From Prionace glauca (Eukaryota; Chordata; Chondrichthyes; Carcharhiniformes; Carcharhinidae): DNA of 64,000 nucleotides. The stretch covers positions 56,352,890-56,416,889 of the forward strand of contig CM075760.1 of assembly GCA_037974335.1 (NCBI GenBank). The letters are read 5' to 3'. The position numbers and the translations under genes are program-made. Under the pieces are notes generated by a model that was given only the letters and a program-made list of their open reading frames with translations, was not told the DNA's origin and searched no databases. Shown one piece after another: positions 1 through 10,770 of the stretch. Every line of letters starts with the position of its first letter. Within the stretch, counting starts at the first letter, position 1.

Positions 1-105
1 AAAGCTTGTGGGATTACTATCAAATAAACTGGTTGGACATAAACCTGGTGTTGTGAGACTTCTTACTGTGTTTATCCCAGTCCAACGCCGGCATCTCCAC
101 ATCAC
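1..105 (+). mobile_element. Penelope-like element, 3' end only
   Basis: This stretch matches the 3' end of the Penelope-like copies at 4397-5418 and 15301-15530: an AAGCTTGTG motif, AATAAA(C/T) and a terminus ending in GCCGGCATCTCCACATCA. The rest of the element lies left of the window. The following 110 bases up to the purine tract hold nothing I recognise. Confidence 0.75.
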
Positions 106-224
106 TTCTGCAGTCTGTCAGCCTCCTGAAAGGCCCCTCCCCCCACTCTGCCCCACATCCATCCACCCCTCCCCTCATCTTCAGTTAACGAGCCTGTGAG
201 GGCAATGTGAAATGTCTTATAAAC

Positions 225-1480
225 GTGTCAAAAAAGGAGAACGAGAGAGAAAGAGGGGAGAGCGAGAGAGAGAAGGGGATCGAGAGAGGGAGAGGGGGGG
301 AACGAGAGAGAGAGGGAAGTGGAGAGGGAACAAGAGATAGAGGGAGAGGGGGAACGAGAGAGAGAGCGAGAGAGGGGGAATGTGAGAAAGGGGGGGAAAC
401 GAAAGAGAGAGGGGGGAATCAGAGAGAGGGGGAGGGAGAGAGAGGGAGAGGGAGAGAGGGAGGGAATGAAGGAGAGGGAGAGGAGGAGAGAGAGGAAGGG
501 ATGGAGGGAGAGAACGAGAGAGAGAAGGAATGACGGGGGGGAAATGGGAGAGAGCGAGAGGGAACGAGAGGGACGGAGAGAGAGGAAGGGCGTGAGAGGG
601 CGAGAGAGAACAAGAGAGTGAGGGAGGGAGGAGGGAATGAGAGGAAATGAGGGAGTGAGAGAGGGAACATGTGAAAGACTGAACGAGAGGAAGAGAGAAA
701 ATGAGAGACAGGTGGGGAATGAGAGAGGGAGAGAAGGGAAACAAGACAGAGAGAAGGAATGAGAAAGGGAGAGGGAGGGAGGGAAAGAGAGAGACAGAGA
801 GGGAGGAAGGGAGAGGGAGGGAAGAATGGAAGGGGAGCGATGGTGGAGGAGGTATGGAGGGATGGGGAGGGAGGGAGAAGGGACAGAAAGTGAGCAAGAA
901 GAAGAGAAGAAGGAACAAGAGAGAAGGGGAACAAGAGAGTGAGGGGGAACTAGAGAGAAGAGGAATGAGAGAGAGAGTGGGAACAAAAGGGAGAGAGAGA
1001 GGGGGAACGAGAGAGAGGGAATGAGGGAGAGAAAGGGGGGAATGAGAGAGAGAGCGAGAGGTGGAATGAGAGAGAGAAAGAGGGAGAATGAGAGAGAGAG
1101 AGAGGGGAACAAGAGAGAGAGCGAGAGGTGAATGAGAGAAAGAGGGAGAACAAGAGAGAGGGGAACGAGAGAGAGAGAGGGGAACGAGAGAGAGAGGGGA
1201 ACGAGAGAGAGAGGGGAACGAGAGAGAGAGGGGAACGAGAGGGAGAGAGGGGGAGAACAAGAGAAAAAGAGGGAGAGAGGCAGGCAGGGAGTGAGAGAGG
1301 AAGGGAGGGAATGGTAGAAAGAGGGAGGTAGCGAGAGGGAGAAGGAGAGAGGGGGAGGGAGGGAGCGAGAGAGAGAGGGGGAGGGAGGGAGTGAGGACGA
1401 GGGGGAGGGAGGGAGTGAGGGGGAGGGAGGGCGAGAGGGGGAGGGAGGGAGTGAGGGAGAGAGGGGGAGGGAGCTCCTTA
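225..1480. repeat. Purine-only (GA-rich) tract, about 1.25 kb
   Basis: The + strand is almost purely A and G, built from GAGA and GGGA runs with occasional AACGAGAG units (for example tandem copies near 1150-1240). Long open frames on both strands here encode only Arg/Glu/Gly or Ser/Leu/Pro runs and are composition artefacts. Such mirror-like purine tracts can form triplex DNA. It ends right at the putative promoter of the gene at 1576. Confidence 0.95.
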
Positions 1481-1487
1481 TTTAAGG
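1477..1487 (+). promoter_or_regulatory. TATA-like motif upstream of the 1576 gene
   Basis: CTTATTTAAGG lies about 90 bases before the chosen ATG and just after the purine tract. It is the only TATA-like match between the tract and the gene. The call rests on position and motif only. Confidence 0.3.
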
Positions 1488-1575
1488 GGCTACATGCCTG
1501 TTCTCCAGGAGAAGGTTGGCCTGCTCTCTGCCTGTCACCCTTTCTCTCCCTGTTCCGCCCTCTGCTTGCCCTGGT

Positions 1576-4043
1576 ATGGAGACACTGCAGCGGGCAGAGC
1601 TCCAGCTGCCCATTCCCTACGTGCTGGCGCTCCCCCTCTGGCTGGAGGAGGGGGCCGAGGCCCTCCCGCAGCTGGAGGTGACCCTGGACGGGCTGGGCAT
1701 CCAGCCGGAGCAGGTGAGGGAGAGGCTGGTGCGCCTGGACAGGCAGCACACTCGGCTCAGGACGTCCCGGGGCCGCCTGAAGGAGCGGCTGGTCTGGGCG
1801 GCCGAGGTCAGCCTGCGGGTCAGAGAGCCACACACCGGGGGCACCCAGGAGATCCGCTGTACCAGCGAGGGGTGGCCAGACCACAGCTTCTTCCGGACTC
1901 AACTGGAGCTGCTTCCCTGGATCAGCAGGACTCAGGGAGACACACTCCTCATGGCAGGTAAGGAAGGGCTGGAGGGAACCTTCCCAGTCCAGATTCTCCA
2001 ATCTACCCCCATAACTCAATTCCTTATCCCTGGAACCATCTGTCGGTGTGTGTCTGAGAGAGAGAGAGAGAGAGAGACTGTCCCTGTCTCTTTCTGTGTC
2101 TGTGTCTACGTACGTGTATGTGCATGTGAGATTGTCTGTGTGGTTCTGTAAGTGTCTGTTTCTTCGTGTGTGTGTGTGTTTGTGTGTCTTTGCCTATGTG
2201 TGTATCCCTATATGTGTATGTGTCTTTGTACGTATGTCTGTGTGTCACTGCATGCATGTGTCTGCCAGTGTGTTTGTGTGCGTGTCTGCCAGTGTGTATC
2301 ATGTGTGTGTCTCTGTGTATGTGTACGTGTGTGTGTGTATCTGTTCGTGTGTCTCTGTGTGTGTATCTCTGTGTGTGTGTCTGTCACTGTGTCTACCTGT
2401 GTGTGTGTATCTGTGTGTATGTCTGTGTTTCTCTCTGTCTCTGTGAGTGACTTGTTAACTCTCTCCTGGTGCGCATGTGTATGCGTGTCTCTCTGGCTCT
2501 GTGTGTTGTTCTGTAAGAGTGTGTGTGTGTGTGTGCCTCTATGTATGCCTGTGCGTGTGCATGTGTATATCTTTGTGTGTGTCTGTATGTGCGCATGTGC
2601 ATGTGTATTTGTATGTACATGTGTGTGTGCATCTTTTTGCCTCTGTGCGTGTGAGATTTGTTAACTCTCTCCCAGTGTGACTGTGTGTGTGTCTCTGTCT
2701 CTCTGACTCTGTATATGTGTGTCTCTGTGTATGTCTCCATCTTGCTGTCTGTGTGTATGAAAGTTGTTAGCTCTCTCCCAGTGACCCAGCTCTGAGCGTG
2801 TGTGTGTGTGTCCGTATGTGTGTGTGTGTTAACTCTCTCCCAGTAGGTCTGTGTATCTGTGTCTCTGTCTGTGTGACGTTAACTCTCTCCCGGTGACCCT
2901 GCTCTGTCTGTGTCTGCATGTGTCTCTGTCTCTCTGACTGTCTCTGTGTGTGTAATGTTAATTCTCCCGGTGACCCCGCCCTGACTGTATCTGTGTGTGA
3001 CGTTAACTCTCTCCCGTTGACCCTGCTCTGTCTGTGTCTGCGTGTGTCTCTGTCTCTCAGACTCTGTCTGCGTGTCTCTGTCTCTCTGACTGTCTGTATG
3101 TGTGATGTTAACTCTCTCCCAATGATCCTGCTGTCTCTGTGTGTCTGACAGAACTTTGAACATAGGATCATAGACCTCTACAGTGCAGAAAGAGGGCCTT
3201 CGGCCCATCGAGTCTGCACAAACACAATCCCACCCAGGCCCTACGCCCATATCCCTACATATTTCACCCACTAATCCCTCTAACCTCCACGAAGGGGCAA
3301 TTTCTTAGCATGGCCAATCAACCTAACCCGCACATCTTTGGACTGTGGGAGGAAACCGGAGTACCCGGAGGAAACCCACGCAGACACAAGGAGAATGTGC
3401 AAACTCCACACAGGCAGTGACCCAAGCCAGGAATCAAACCCAGGATCCTGGAGCTGTGAAGCAGCAGCAGTGCTAATCACTGTACTACTGTGCCACCCAC
3501 GTTGATGTTAACTCTCTCCCGATAACCCTGCTCTGTGTGTGTGAGATGTTAGTTCTCTCCCGATGACCCTGCTCTGTGTGTGTGAGATGTTAGTTCTCTC
3601 CCGATGACCCTGCTCTGTCTGTGTGTGTGTCTCTGTCTCTCTGTGTCTGTGTGTGTGATGTTAACTCTCTCCCGATGACCCTGCTCTGTCTGTGTGTGTG
3701 TGTGAGATGTTAATTCTCTCCCAGTGACCCCGCTCTGTCTGTGTGTGTGTCTCTGTCTCTCTGTGTGTGATGTTAACTCTCTCCCGATGACCCTGCTGTC
3801 TGTGTGTGTGTGTGAGATGTTAATTCTCTCCCGGTGACCCCGCTCTGTCTGTGTGTCTGTGTGTGTGTCTCTGTCTCTCTGTGTCTGTGTGTGTGATGTT
3901 AACTCTCTCCCGATGACTCTGCTCTGTCTGCTGCTCTTTCAGATGGAGTAGTCGAGGAGGAAGAGGTGAGGCCGGTGGGCCTGGGACTTGTCCTTCACAC
4001 CGAGAGTGACCCCTACTCCAAGGGGCAGAAACACCAGGAGTAA
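1576..4043 (+). CDS. Unrecognised two-exon protein-coding gene (160 codons)
   Basis: I do not recognise the family. Exon 1 runs 1576-1957 and ends in a good donor (GCAG|GTAAGG). Exon 2 runs 3943-4043 after a CTCTTTCAG acceptor; both are phase 1, and the joined frame is open to a TAA. The protein begins METLQRAELQLPIPYV, is rich in Leu, Glu and Arg, and its middle (about residues 45-80) looks like an amphipathic helix or short coiled coil. It turns acidic (VVEEEEV) near the C-terminus and ends SKGQKHQE. Exon 1 is GC-rich, unlike its flanks. The ATG could instead belong to an internal exon, because CACTGCAG at 1583-1590 could serve as an acceptor; then this is only the C-terminal part of a larger protein. 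The 2-kb intron is simple repeat plus one SINE. A polyadenylation signal follows at 4117. Confidence 0.6.
2055..3940. repeat. TG/CT simple repeats and minisatellite in the intron
   Basis: The intron holds (GA)n at 2057-2078, then TGTG/TCTC repeats. From about 2450 a longer unit recurs, made of GTTAACTCTCTCCC, a GATGACCCTGCTCTGTCTG-type block and TG/CT runs of variable length. It is seen at least ten times and is broken by a SINE at 3162-3500. Open frames here are repeat artefacts. Confidence 0.9.
3162..3500 (-). mobile_element. tRNA-derived elasmobranch SINE (HE1-like), near full length
   Basis: On the minus strand it starts with a tRNA-like head containing a box-A-like TGGCACAGTAG, passes a box-B-like GGTTTGATTCC and a conserved body (CACATTCTCC, CCCACAGTCC), and ends with GATGGGCCGAAGGCCC and CACTGTAGAGG. 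The same family recurs at least ten times in this window. Confidence 0.85.
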
Positions 4044-4116
4044 CAGAGCGTGTGAAATCCCCCCTGACATCACCTTCCAGAAGCTTCCTCCTCGGTCCCA
4101 ACCAAGAGGGAGAAAA

Positions 4117-4122
4117 AATAAA
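4117..4122 (+). promoter_or_regulatory. AATAAA polyadenylation signal
   Basis: An AATAAA hexamer lies about 75 bases after the stop codon of the two-exon gene, a usual distance for a short 3' UTR. Confidence 0.45.
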
Positions 4123-4396
4123 GGCGACTGTGTTTCGGTTCAACTGGCCGATCAAAAGCTGCGGGAAAACCTTTGTCTCCTCTGGACTCGATATTCCGCA
4201 TCTCTCCCAGATCATTCCTCCCTCAGCAAACTTCACCTCATCCAGCACTCCATGTCCCAAGAGGAAGCAAATCCCTGGAATCCCCTCCGGCCGCATGCAA
4301 CCTTCCAACATCTCTGCACTCCTCCAGTTCCAGGTTCTCCAGTGTTCCCCTCCTCTCTCTCTGTCTCTCCCCCTCTCTCTGTCTCACTCCATTTTG

Positions 4397-5418
4397 TGGG
4401 TATGCCGGCGTTGGACTGGCGTAAACACAGTAAAAACCGCACCGATCTCCTCAGAAGGCAAACACGGGACACAATGGACAGAGTACCCTTCGTCGTCCAG
4501 TACTTCCCCGGAGCGGAGAAGCTACGACATCTTCTCCGGAGTCTTCAACATATCATTGATGAAGACAAACATCTCGCCAGGGCTATCCTCACACCCACAC
4601 TTCTTGCTTTCAGACAACCACACAACCTCAAACAGACCATTGTTCGCAGCAAACTACCCAGCCTTCAGGAGAACAGTGACCACAATACCACACAACCCTG
4701 CCACAGCAACCTCTGCAAGACATGCCGGATCATCGACATGGATACCATCATCACACGTGAGAATACCATCCACCAGGTACATGGTAAATACTCTTGCAAC
4801 TCGGCCAACATTGTCTACCTGATACGTTGCAAGAAAGGATGTCCCGAAGCATGGTACATTGGGGAGACCATGCAGACGCTACGACAACGGATGAATGAAC
4901 ATCGCTCGACAGTCACCAGGCCTTTCCTGTTGGCGAACACTTCAGCGGTCACGGGCATTCAGCCTCTGACCTTCGGGTAAGCATTCTCCAAGGCGGCCTT
5001 CATGACACACGACAGCGCAGAGTCGCTGAACAGAGACTGATAGCCAAGTTCCGCACACATGAGGACGGTCTCAACAGGGATCTTGGGTTCATGTCGCACT
5101 ATCTGTAACCCCCGTGACTTGCCTGGGTTTGCAAAACCTCACTTACTGTACTGTCTGGAGACAATACACATCTCTTTAAACTGTGATCAATGCTCCTTCC
5201 ACTCACATTATCAGCCACTTTAAGACTTGAACAGCAGGTTAGGTGTAAGGATTCGCATTCTAATCAGCAACTGTCTGTGCTTTATATGCTCTGTCTGTCT
5301 GAGGTCAGAACTCTCCATTCACCTGACGAAGAGGCAGCCCCCTCGAAAGCTTGTGAGAATATTATCAAATAAATAGGTTGGACTAAAACCTGGTGTTGTC
5401 AGACTTTTTACTGTGTTC
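4397..5418 (+). mobile_element. Penelope-like retroelement, 5'-truncated, with GIY-YIG domain
   Basis: The open frame to about 4980 contains NIVYLIRCKKGCPE, WYIGETMQTLRQRMNEHRS and related residues, the GIY-YIG endonuclease signature at the C-terminus of Penelope reverse transcriptases. The frame then shifts and continues as the VAEQRLIAKF-type tail to a stop near 5108. The 5' edge begins with GCCGGCGTTGGACTGG, an inverted copy of the family's own 3' end, a known Penelope trait. TCACTCCATTTT occurs on both sides (about 4385-4396 and 5419-5430), a likely 12-bp target duplication. The host site is a CT-rich repeat. The reverse transcriptase core is absent. Confidence 0.85.
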
Positions 5419-5430
5419 ACTCCATTTTCC

Positions 5431-5668
5431 CATGTCGCCCCATCTCTCCCTCTCCATGTGCCTCCTCCTCTCCATCTGCCCCTCTCTCCCTCTCTGTCTC
5501 TGTCTTCCTCTGTCTCTCTCTCTCTCTATCTCCCTCCCTCTCTCTGTGTCTCCCTCCCTCTCTCTCTCCCTGTCTCTCTTTATCTCCCTCCTTCCCTCTC
5601 TCTCTGTCTCCCCCTCTCTTCCTCTCTCTGTCTCTCTCACCCTCTGTCTGTCTCCCTTGGTGTGTCTT
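5431..5668. repeat. CT-rich simple repeat
   Basis: CTCTCTCCCTCTCTGTCTC-type sequence that continues the tract at 4330-4396; the Penelope insertion split it. Open frames on either strand are low complexity. Confidence 0.9.
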
Positions 5669-5669
5669 G

Positions 5670-5971
5670 CACGGCAGGTACAGAAGTTAGCACTTTTGCC
5701 TCACAGTACCAGGGACCCGGGTTCAATTCCCAGCTTGGGTCACTGTCTATGTAGAGTTTGCACATTCTCCCCAAGTCTGCATGGGTTTCCTCTGGGTGCT
5801 CCGGTTTTCTACCACAGTCTGAAAGACGTGCTGATTAGGTGCATTGGCCATGCTAAATTCTCCCTCAGTGTACCTGAACAAGAGCTGGACTAGGGGATTT
5901 TCACAGTAACTTCATTGCAGTGTTAATGTCAGTCCACTTGTGACACGAATGAATAAATAAACTTTAAACTT
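5670..5971 (+). mobile_element. Elasmobranch tRNA-derived SINE, full length
   Basis: The head has GTTAGCACTTTTGCCTCACAG and a box-B-like GGTTCAATTCC; the tail is the second subtype, TTCATTGCAGTGTTAATGT and AATAAATAAACTTTAAAC. It lies tail to tail with the minus-strand fragment at 6004, with a short CT repeat between. Confidence 0.85.
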
Positions 5972-6003
5972 CTTTCTCTCTTGCTCTCTCTCTCCCTCAG
6001 TTT

Positions 6004-6125
6004 CTAAAGTTTAAAGTTTATTTATTAGTATACTGCAATGAAGTTACTGTGAAAATCCCGTAGTTGCCACACTCTGGCACCTGTTTGGGTACACTGAGGG
6101 AGATTTCAGCATGACCAGCACGTCT
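6004..6125 (-). mobile_element. SINE fragment, 3' half
   Basis: Reverse complement of the same tail (AGTTTAAAGTTTATTTATTA, GCAATGAAGTTACTGTGAAA) up to the point where a CT repeat takes over. The tRNA-like head is missing. Confidence 0.8.
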
Positions 6126-6322
6126 TTCTCTCTCTCCCGGTCTCTCTCACTTCCTCTCAGTCTGCCTGCCTCTCTCTCTCTGTCTCCCTCTTCGTCTTTC
6201 TCTCCCTCACTCTGTCTCCCTCTCTCTCTCTCGCTGTCTCCCTCTCTCTCTCTGTCCCTCTCTCTCTCTCTCACTGCTTCCCTTTCTCTCCCTCCCTCCT
6301 TCCCTCTCTCTCTCTCCAGCCC
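6120..6322. repeat. CT-rich simple repeat
   Basis: TCTCTCCCTCTCTCTCTGTC-type tract replacing the 5' half of the SINE fragment at 6004. Confidence 0.9.
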
Positions 6323-6404
6323 ATTCATTAAACCTCAAGCCTAGATAGCTGAGATTCGGAATAAAGGTCAAAGGTCCCTGACAATAGGCTGACACCCCTG
6401 CCAA

Positions 6405-6690
6405 GCCCACTCTCTCAAATACTGTCTACAATACTCCAGATGTGGTCTCACCAATACTGTCCACAATACTCCAGATGTGGTCTCACCAATACTGTCCACA
6501 ATACTCCAGATGTAGTCTCACCAATACTGTCCACAATACTCCAGATGTGATCTCACCAATACTGTCCACAATACTCCTGATGTGATCTCACCAATACTGT
6601 CCACAATACTCCAGGCGTGATCTCACCAATACTGTCCCAGATGTGGTCTCACCAATACTGTCCATAGTACTCCAGATGTGGCCTTGCCAA
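6405..6690. repeat. 35-bp tandem array derived from a CR1 LINE segment
   Basis: About seven copies of a 35-bp unit containing CACCAATACTGTCCACAATA and CTCCAGATGTGGTCT. The unit and the sequence after it (GCTCTGAAGCATAACTTCCC) match the antisense of the CR1 reverse transcriptase region, so the array looks like local amplification inside a LINE relic. Confidence 0.8.
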
Positions 6691-6954
6691 TGCTCTGAAG
6701 CATAACTTCCCTACTTTTATAATCAATTCAATGACGAGATTGTTGTTTTCAGGTAGGCTGCTCCACAAATGTACTTGTCTGATTGGTGCTATTTTAAATA
6801 AAAGTTGGAAGCCATTCACTTACCTCATTTGTTCTCACTGCATTTGTTACTAACACTTAGGCTGCTCAAAGGAAGTATTGGTCATACGGGTCCTCAGTAG
6901 TCTGATATGCCCTCCTGTGCCGTGAATGTCCCAGGATTTCATAAAGGCCACCCA

Positions 6955-7425
6955 GCCTCATGAGAATCCCTACAGAACAGGAGACCAATCGGCCCATCGA
7001 GTCTGCACTAACCACAATCCCACCCAGGCCCTATCCTTGTAACCCTACACATTTAGTCTGCTCATTCTCCTAATACTAAGGCACAATTTAGCATGGCCAA
7101 TCCACCTAATCTGCACATCTTTGGACACTAAGAGACAATTTAGCATGGCGAATCCACGTAACCTGCACATCTTTGGACACTAAGGGACAATTTAGTGCGG
7201 CCAATCCATCTACCGCGTGCATCTTTTGACACTAAGGGACAATTTAGCACAGCCAATCCGCCTAACCGGCACATCATTGGACACTAAGGGCTAACTTAGC
7301 ATGGCGAATTCACCTAACCTGCACATCTTTGGACACTAAGGGACATTTTAGCATGGCCAATCCATCTAACCTGCATATCTTGGGACACTAAGGGGTAATT
7401 TAGCAAGGCCAAACCTGCACATTTT
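6955..7425 (-). repeat. SINE with a 52-53-bp internal tandem array
   Basis: A minus-strand SINE tail (GGCCCATCGAGTCTGCACTA) leads at about 7070 into six or so copies of a unit containing ACACTAAGGGACAATTTAGC and CACCTAACCTGCACATCTTT, a normally single-copy part of the SINE body. The array ends at the L2-like LINE tail. Confidence 0.8.
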
Positions 7426-10400
7426 TGATTTTGATTTTATTTTATTTATTACTGTCATATGTATTAACATACAGTGGAAAGTACTGTTGCTTGGATATGA
7501 TGCAGACACAGCATAACATTCATAAAGAAGGAAACGAGTGAGTGCAGAGTATAGTGTTACAGCCATAGGTAGGGTGTAGAGAAAGGTCAACTTAATGCAA
7601 GGTAAATCCATTCAAAATTCTGACAGTGTTCTTGGATCAGTTGGTACGTGACCTAAGACTTTTGTATTTTTTCCCAAAGGAAGAAGGTGGAAGAGAGAAT
7701 GTCTGGGGTGTGTGTGTTCCTTAGTTATGCTGGCCACTTTGCGAAGGCAGTGGCAAGTTTATACAGAATTGATGAATGGGAGGCTGGTTTGTGTGATGGA
7801 TTGGGCTACATTCACAACCTTTGTAGTTCATGGCGGTCTTGGGCAGAGCAGGAGCCATACCAAGCCGTGATACAATCAGACAGAATGCTTTCTATAGTGC
7901 ATCTGTAGAAGTTGGTGACAGTCATAGCTGACATGCCAAATTTCCTTAGTCTTCTGAGAAATCAGAGGCATTGGTGGGCTTTCTTAACTATAGTGTTGGC
8001 CTGGGGGATCCAGGACAGGTTTTTGGTGGACACCTAAAAATCTGAAGCTTTTGACCATTTCTACTTTGTCCCTGTTGATATAGACATGTTCTCCTCTACA
8101 CTTCCTGAAGTCGATGACAACCTCCTTTGTTTTGTTGACATTGAGGGAGAGATTATTGTCACCGCACCAGATCACCAGATTCCCTATCTCATTCCTGTAC
8201 TCTGTATCGTCATTGTTTGAGATCAGACCCACTACAGGGGTGTCATCAGCCAATTTGAAAATTTACTTGGAGGGGAATTTGGCCGCACAGTCATGGGTGT
8301 ATAAGGAGTGTAGTAGGGGGCTAAGAAGACAGTCTTTTGGGGCAATGGTGTGGAGGAGATGTTGTTGCCTGTCCTTATTGATTGTGGTCTGTGAGTTAGG
8401 AAGTTCAGGATCTGATCATAGAGGCAGGAGCCAAGGCCCAGACCACAGAGTTTGGAGATGAGTTTCATGGGAATAACAGTGTTGAAGGCTGAGCTGTAGT
8501 CAATAAATAGGAGTCTGAGTCCTTGTTATCTAGGTGTTCCAGGGTTGACTGCAAGCCCAGGGAAATGGCGTCTGCTCTGGACCTGATGAGGCGGTAGGCA
8601 AATGATAGTGGATCCAGGTAGTCCAGGAGGCTGGAATTGATTCACGCCATGATAAATTTTTCAAAACACTTCATAATGATGGATGTCAGAGCCACCAGCC
8701 GATAGTCATTAAGGCACACTGCTTGGTTTTTCTTAGGTACTGGGATGATGGACATCTTCTTGAAGCAGGTGGGGACCTCAGATTGTTGTAAAGAGAGGTT
8801 GAAGATATCTGTGAATACCCCCACCAGCTGATCCACGCAGGACCTGGGTGCACATCCGGGTACCTCATCAGGCAAGTTGTTTTCCCTGGGTTGACCTTCA
8901 AGAAAGCTGCTCTGACATCTGCAATGGTGATCCCAGATACACAGTAAAAAGTCTGACAACACCAGGTTTTAGTCCAACCGATTTATTTGATAATATTCTC
9001 ACAAGCTTTCGAGGGGGCTGCCTCTTTGTCAAGTGAATGGAGAGTTCTGGCCTCAGACAGACAGAGCATACAAAGTACAGACAGTTGCTGATTAGAATGC
9101 GAATCCTTACACCTAACCTGCTGTTCAATTCTTAAAGTGGCTGATAATGTGAGTGGAAGGAGCACTGATCACAGTTTAAAGAGATGTGTATTGTCTCCAG
9201 ACAGTACAGTAAGTGAGGTTTTGCAAACCCAGGCAAGTCACGGGGGTTACAGATAGTGCGACATGAACCCAAGATCCCTGTTGAGACCGTCCTCATGTGT
9301 GCGGAACTTGGCTATCAGTCTCTGTTCAGCGACTCTGCGCTGTCGTGTGTCATGAAGGCCGCCTTGGAGAATGCTTACCCGAAGGTCAGAGGCTGAATGC
9401 CCGTGACCGCTGAAGTGTTCGCCAACAGGAAGGGAACAGTCTTGCCTGGTGACTGTCGAGCGATGTTCATTCATCCGGGCATTCAGCCTCTGACCTTCGG
9501 GTAAGCATTCTCCAAGGCGGCCTTCATGACACACGACAGCGCAGAGTCGCTGAACAGAGACTGATAGCCAAGTTCCGCACACATGAGGACGGTCTCAACA
9601 GGGATCTTGGGTTCATGTCGCACTATCTGTAACCCCCGTGACTTGCCTGGGTTTGCAAAACCTCACTTACTGTACTGTCTGGAGACAATACACATCTCTT
9701 TAAACTGTGATCAGTGCTCCTTCCACTCACATTATCAGCCACTTTAAGAATTGAACAGCAGGTTAGGTGTAAGGATTCGCATTCTAATCAGCAACTGTCT
9801 GTACTTTGTATGCTCTGTCTGTCTGAGGCCAGAACTCTCCATTCACTTGACAAAGAGGCAGCCCCCTCGAAAGCTTGTGAGAATATTATCAAATAAATCG
9901 GTTGGACTAAAACCTGGTGTTGTCAGACTTTTTACTGTGTTCACGCCAGTCCAACGCCGGCATACCCACATCGATCCCAGATACACCCAGAGCTTCCAGA
10001 GTGGAGGGCTTGTTCTCGCTGACATCTTGCTCAAAATAGGTGTGACTAGCCTGGGATTCTAGCTTGGCCCAGTACTGTTCTTGGCATCTTTGATGGATCT
10101 CCTTAGATTGTATCTGGCTTTCTTGTATAGGTCAGTGTCACCTGACTTGAACGCCTCAGACCTGGACTTCAGCAAGCAGTGGATATTCCTGTTCATCCAT
10201 GGTTTCCAGCTGGGGAACACAAGGATTTGCTTCTTTGGCACAGAGTCTTCTGCACACTTACTAATGAAGACAATTACTGTAATGGCGTACTCGTTCAGGC
10301 TGGTTGCAAGGTTTTTAAATACTGACCAGTCCACTGACTCCAAGCAGCCCCGTACGAGATCATCTGATTCCTAGACCAACACTGCATGACTTTCTTTGAT

Positions 10401-10770
10401 GGATTCTCCTGCTTCAATTTTTGTTTGTAAGCCGGGGGCAGGAGTACAGCTTTGTGGTCTGATTTGCCAAAGTGTGGGCGATAGAGTGGTAGGCACGTCT
10501 GATAGTTGTGTAGCAGTGGTCTAGGGGTTTGGGTCTCTGGTGGAACAAAAGACGTGTTGGTGGTAACTTGGGAGTTGAGTTTGGCCTGATTGAAGTCCCC
10601 AGCCATGATGAACAAGGCCTCAGGGTGTTTCATCTCAAGGCTATTTGTATATTTCATCCAGCGTGATCTTCACGTCTGCATGTGGTGGGATGTAAACTGC
10701 CATCAGAATAACTGAGGTGAACACCCACGGAAGAGAGTAATGTGCTCCTCGAGGGTTTCATCCGTTTTTA
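7425..10770 (-). mobile_element. L2/Rex-like non-LTR LINE, decayed, split by a Penelope insertion
   Basis: On the minus strand the parts come in LINE order: an endonuclease C-terminus at about 10657-10400 (MAGDFNQAKL, HFGKSDHKAVLL), a linker (about 10340-10060, WKPWMNRNI), then after the 8943-9973 insertion the reverse transcriptase: LNDYRLVALTSIIMKCFEKF near 8690, a degraded centre near 8450-8250, [14 protein letters not shown] at the catalytic aspartates, and NLSLNVNKTKEVVIDFRK near 8120. It ends at 7425 in an A/T-rich tail of ATAAAATAAAATCAAAATC type. Several frameshifts break it. The clade name is a judgement from these motifs; jockey-like is an alternative. Confidence 0.75.
8943..9973. 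mobile_element. Palindromic (head-to-head) Penelope-like insertion with 14-bp target duplication
   Basis: Bases 8945 to about 9470 read as the reverse complement of about 9478-9960, arm for arm, with only a few differences. Each arm is a 3' part of the Penelope-like element: its GIY-YIG tail (MNEHRSTVTRQDCSLPVGEH), UTR and 3' end. The whole is flanked by GATCCCAGATACAC at 8929-8942 and 9974-9987, so it entered the L2-like LINE as one unit. Inverted partner copies are a known Penelope arrangement. Confidence 0.85.

Noticed and set aside
207-1331. Long open frames on both strands, including a 600-codon minus-strand frame to 2019
   Set aside because: They consist of Arg/Glu/Gly or Ser/Leu/Pro runs from the GA tract; composition artefact.
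2048-3271. Cys/Val-rich and Thr/His-rich frames
   Set aside because: They are translations of TG and CT repeats.
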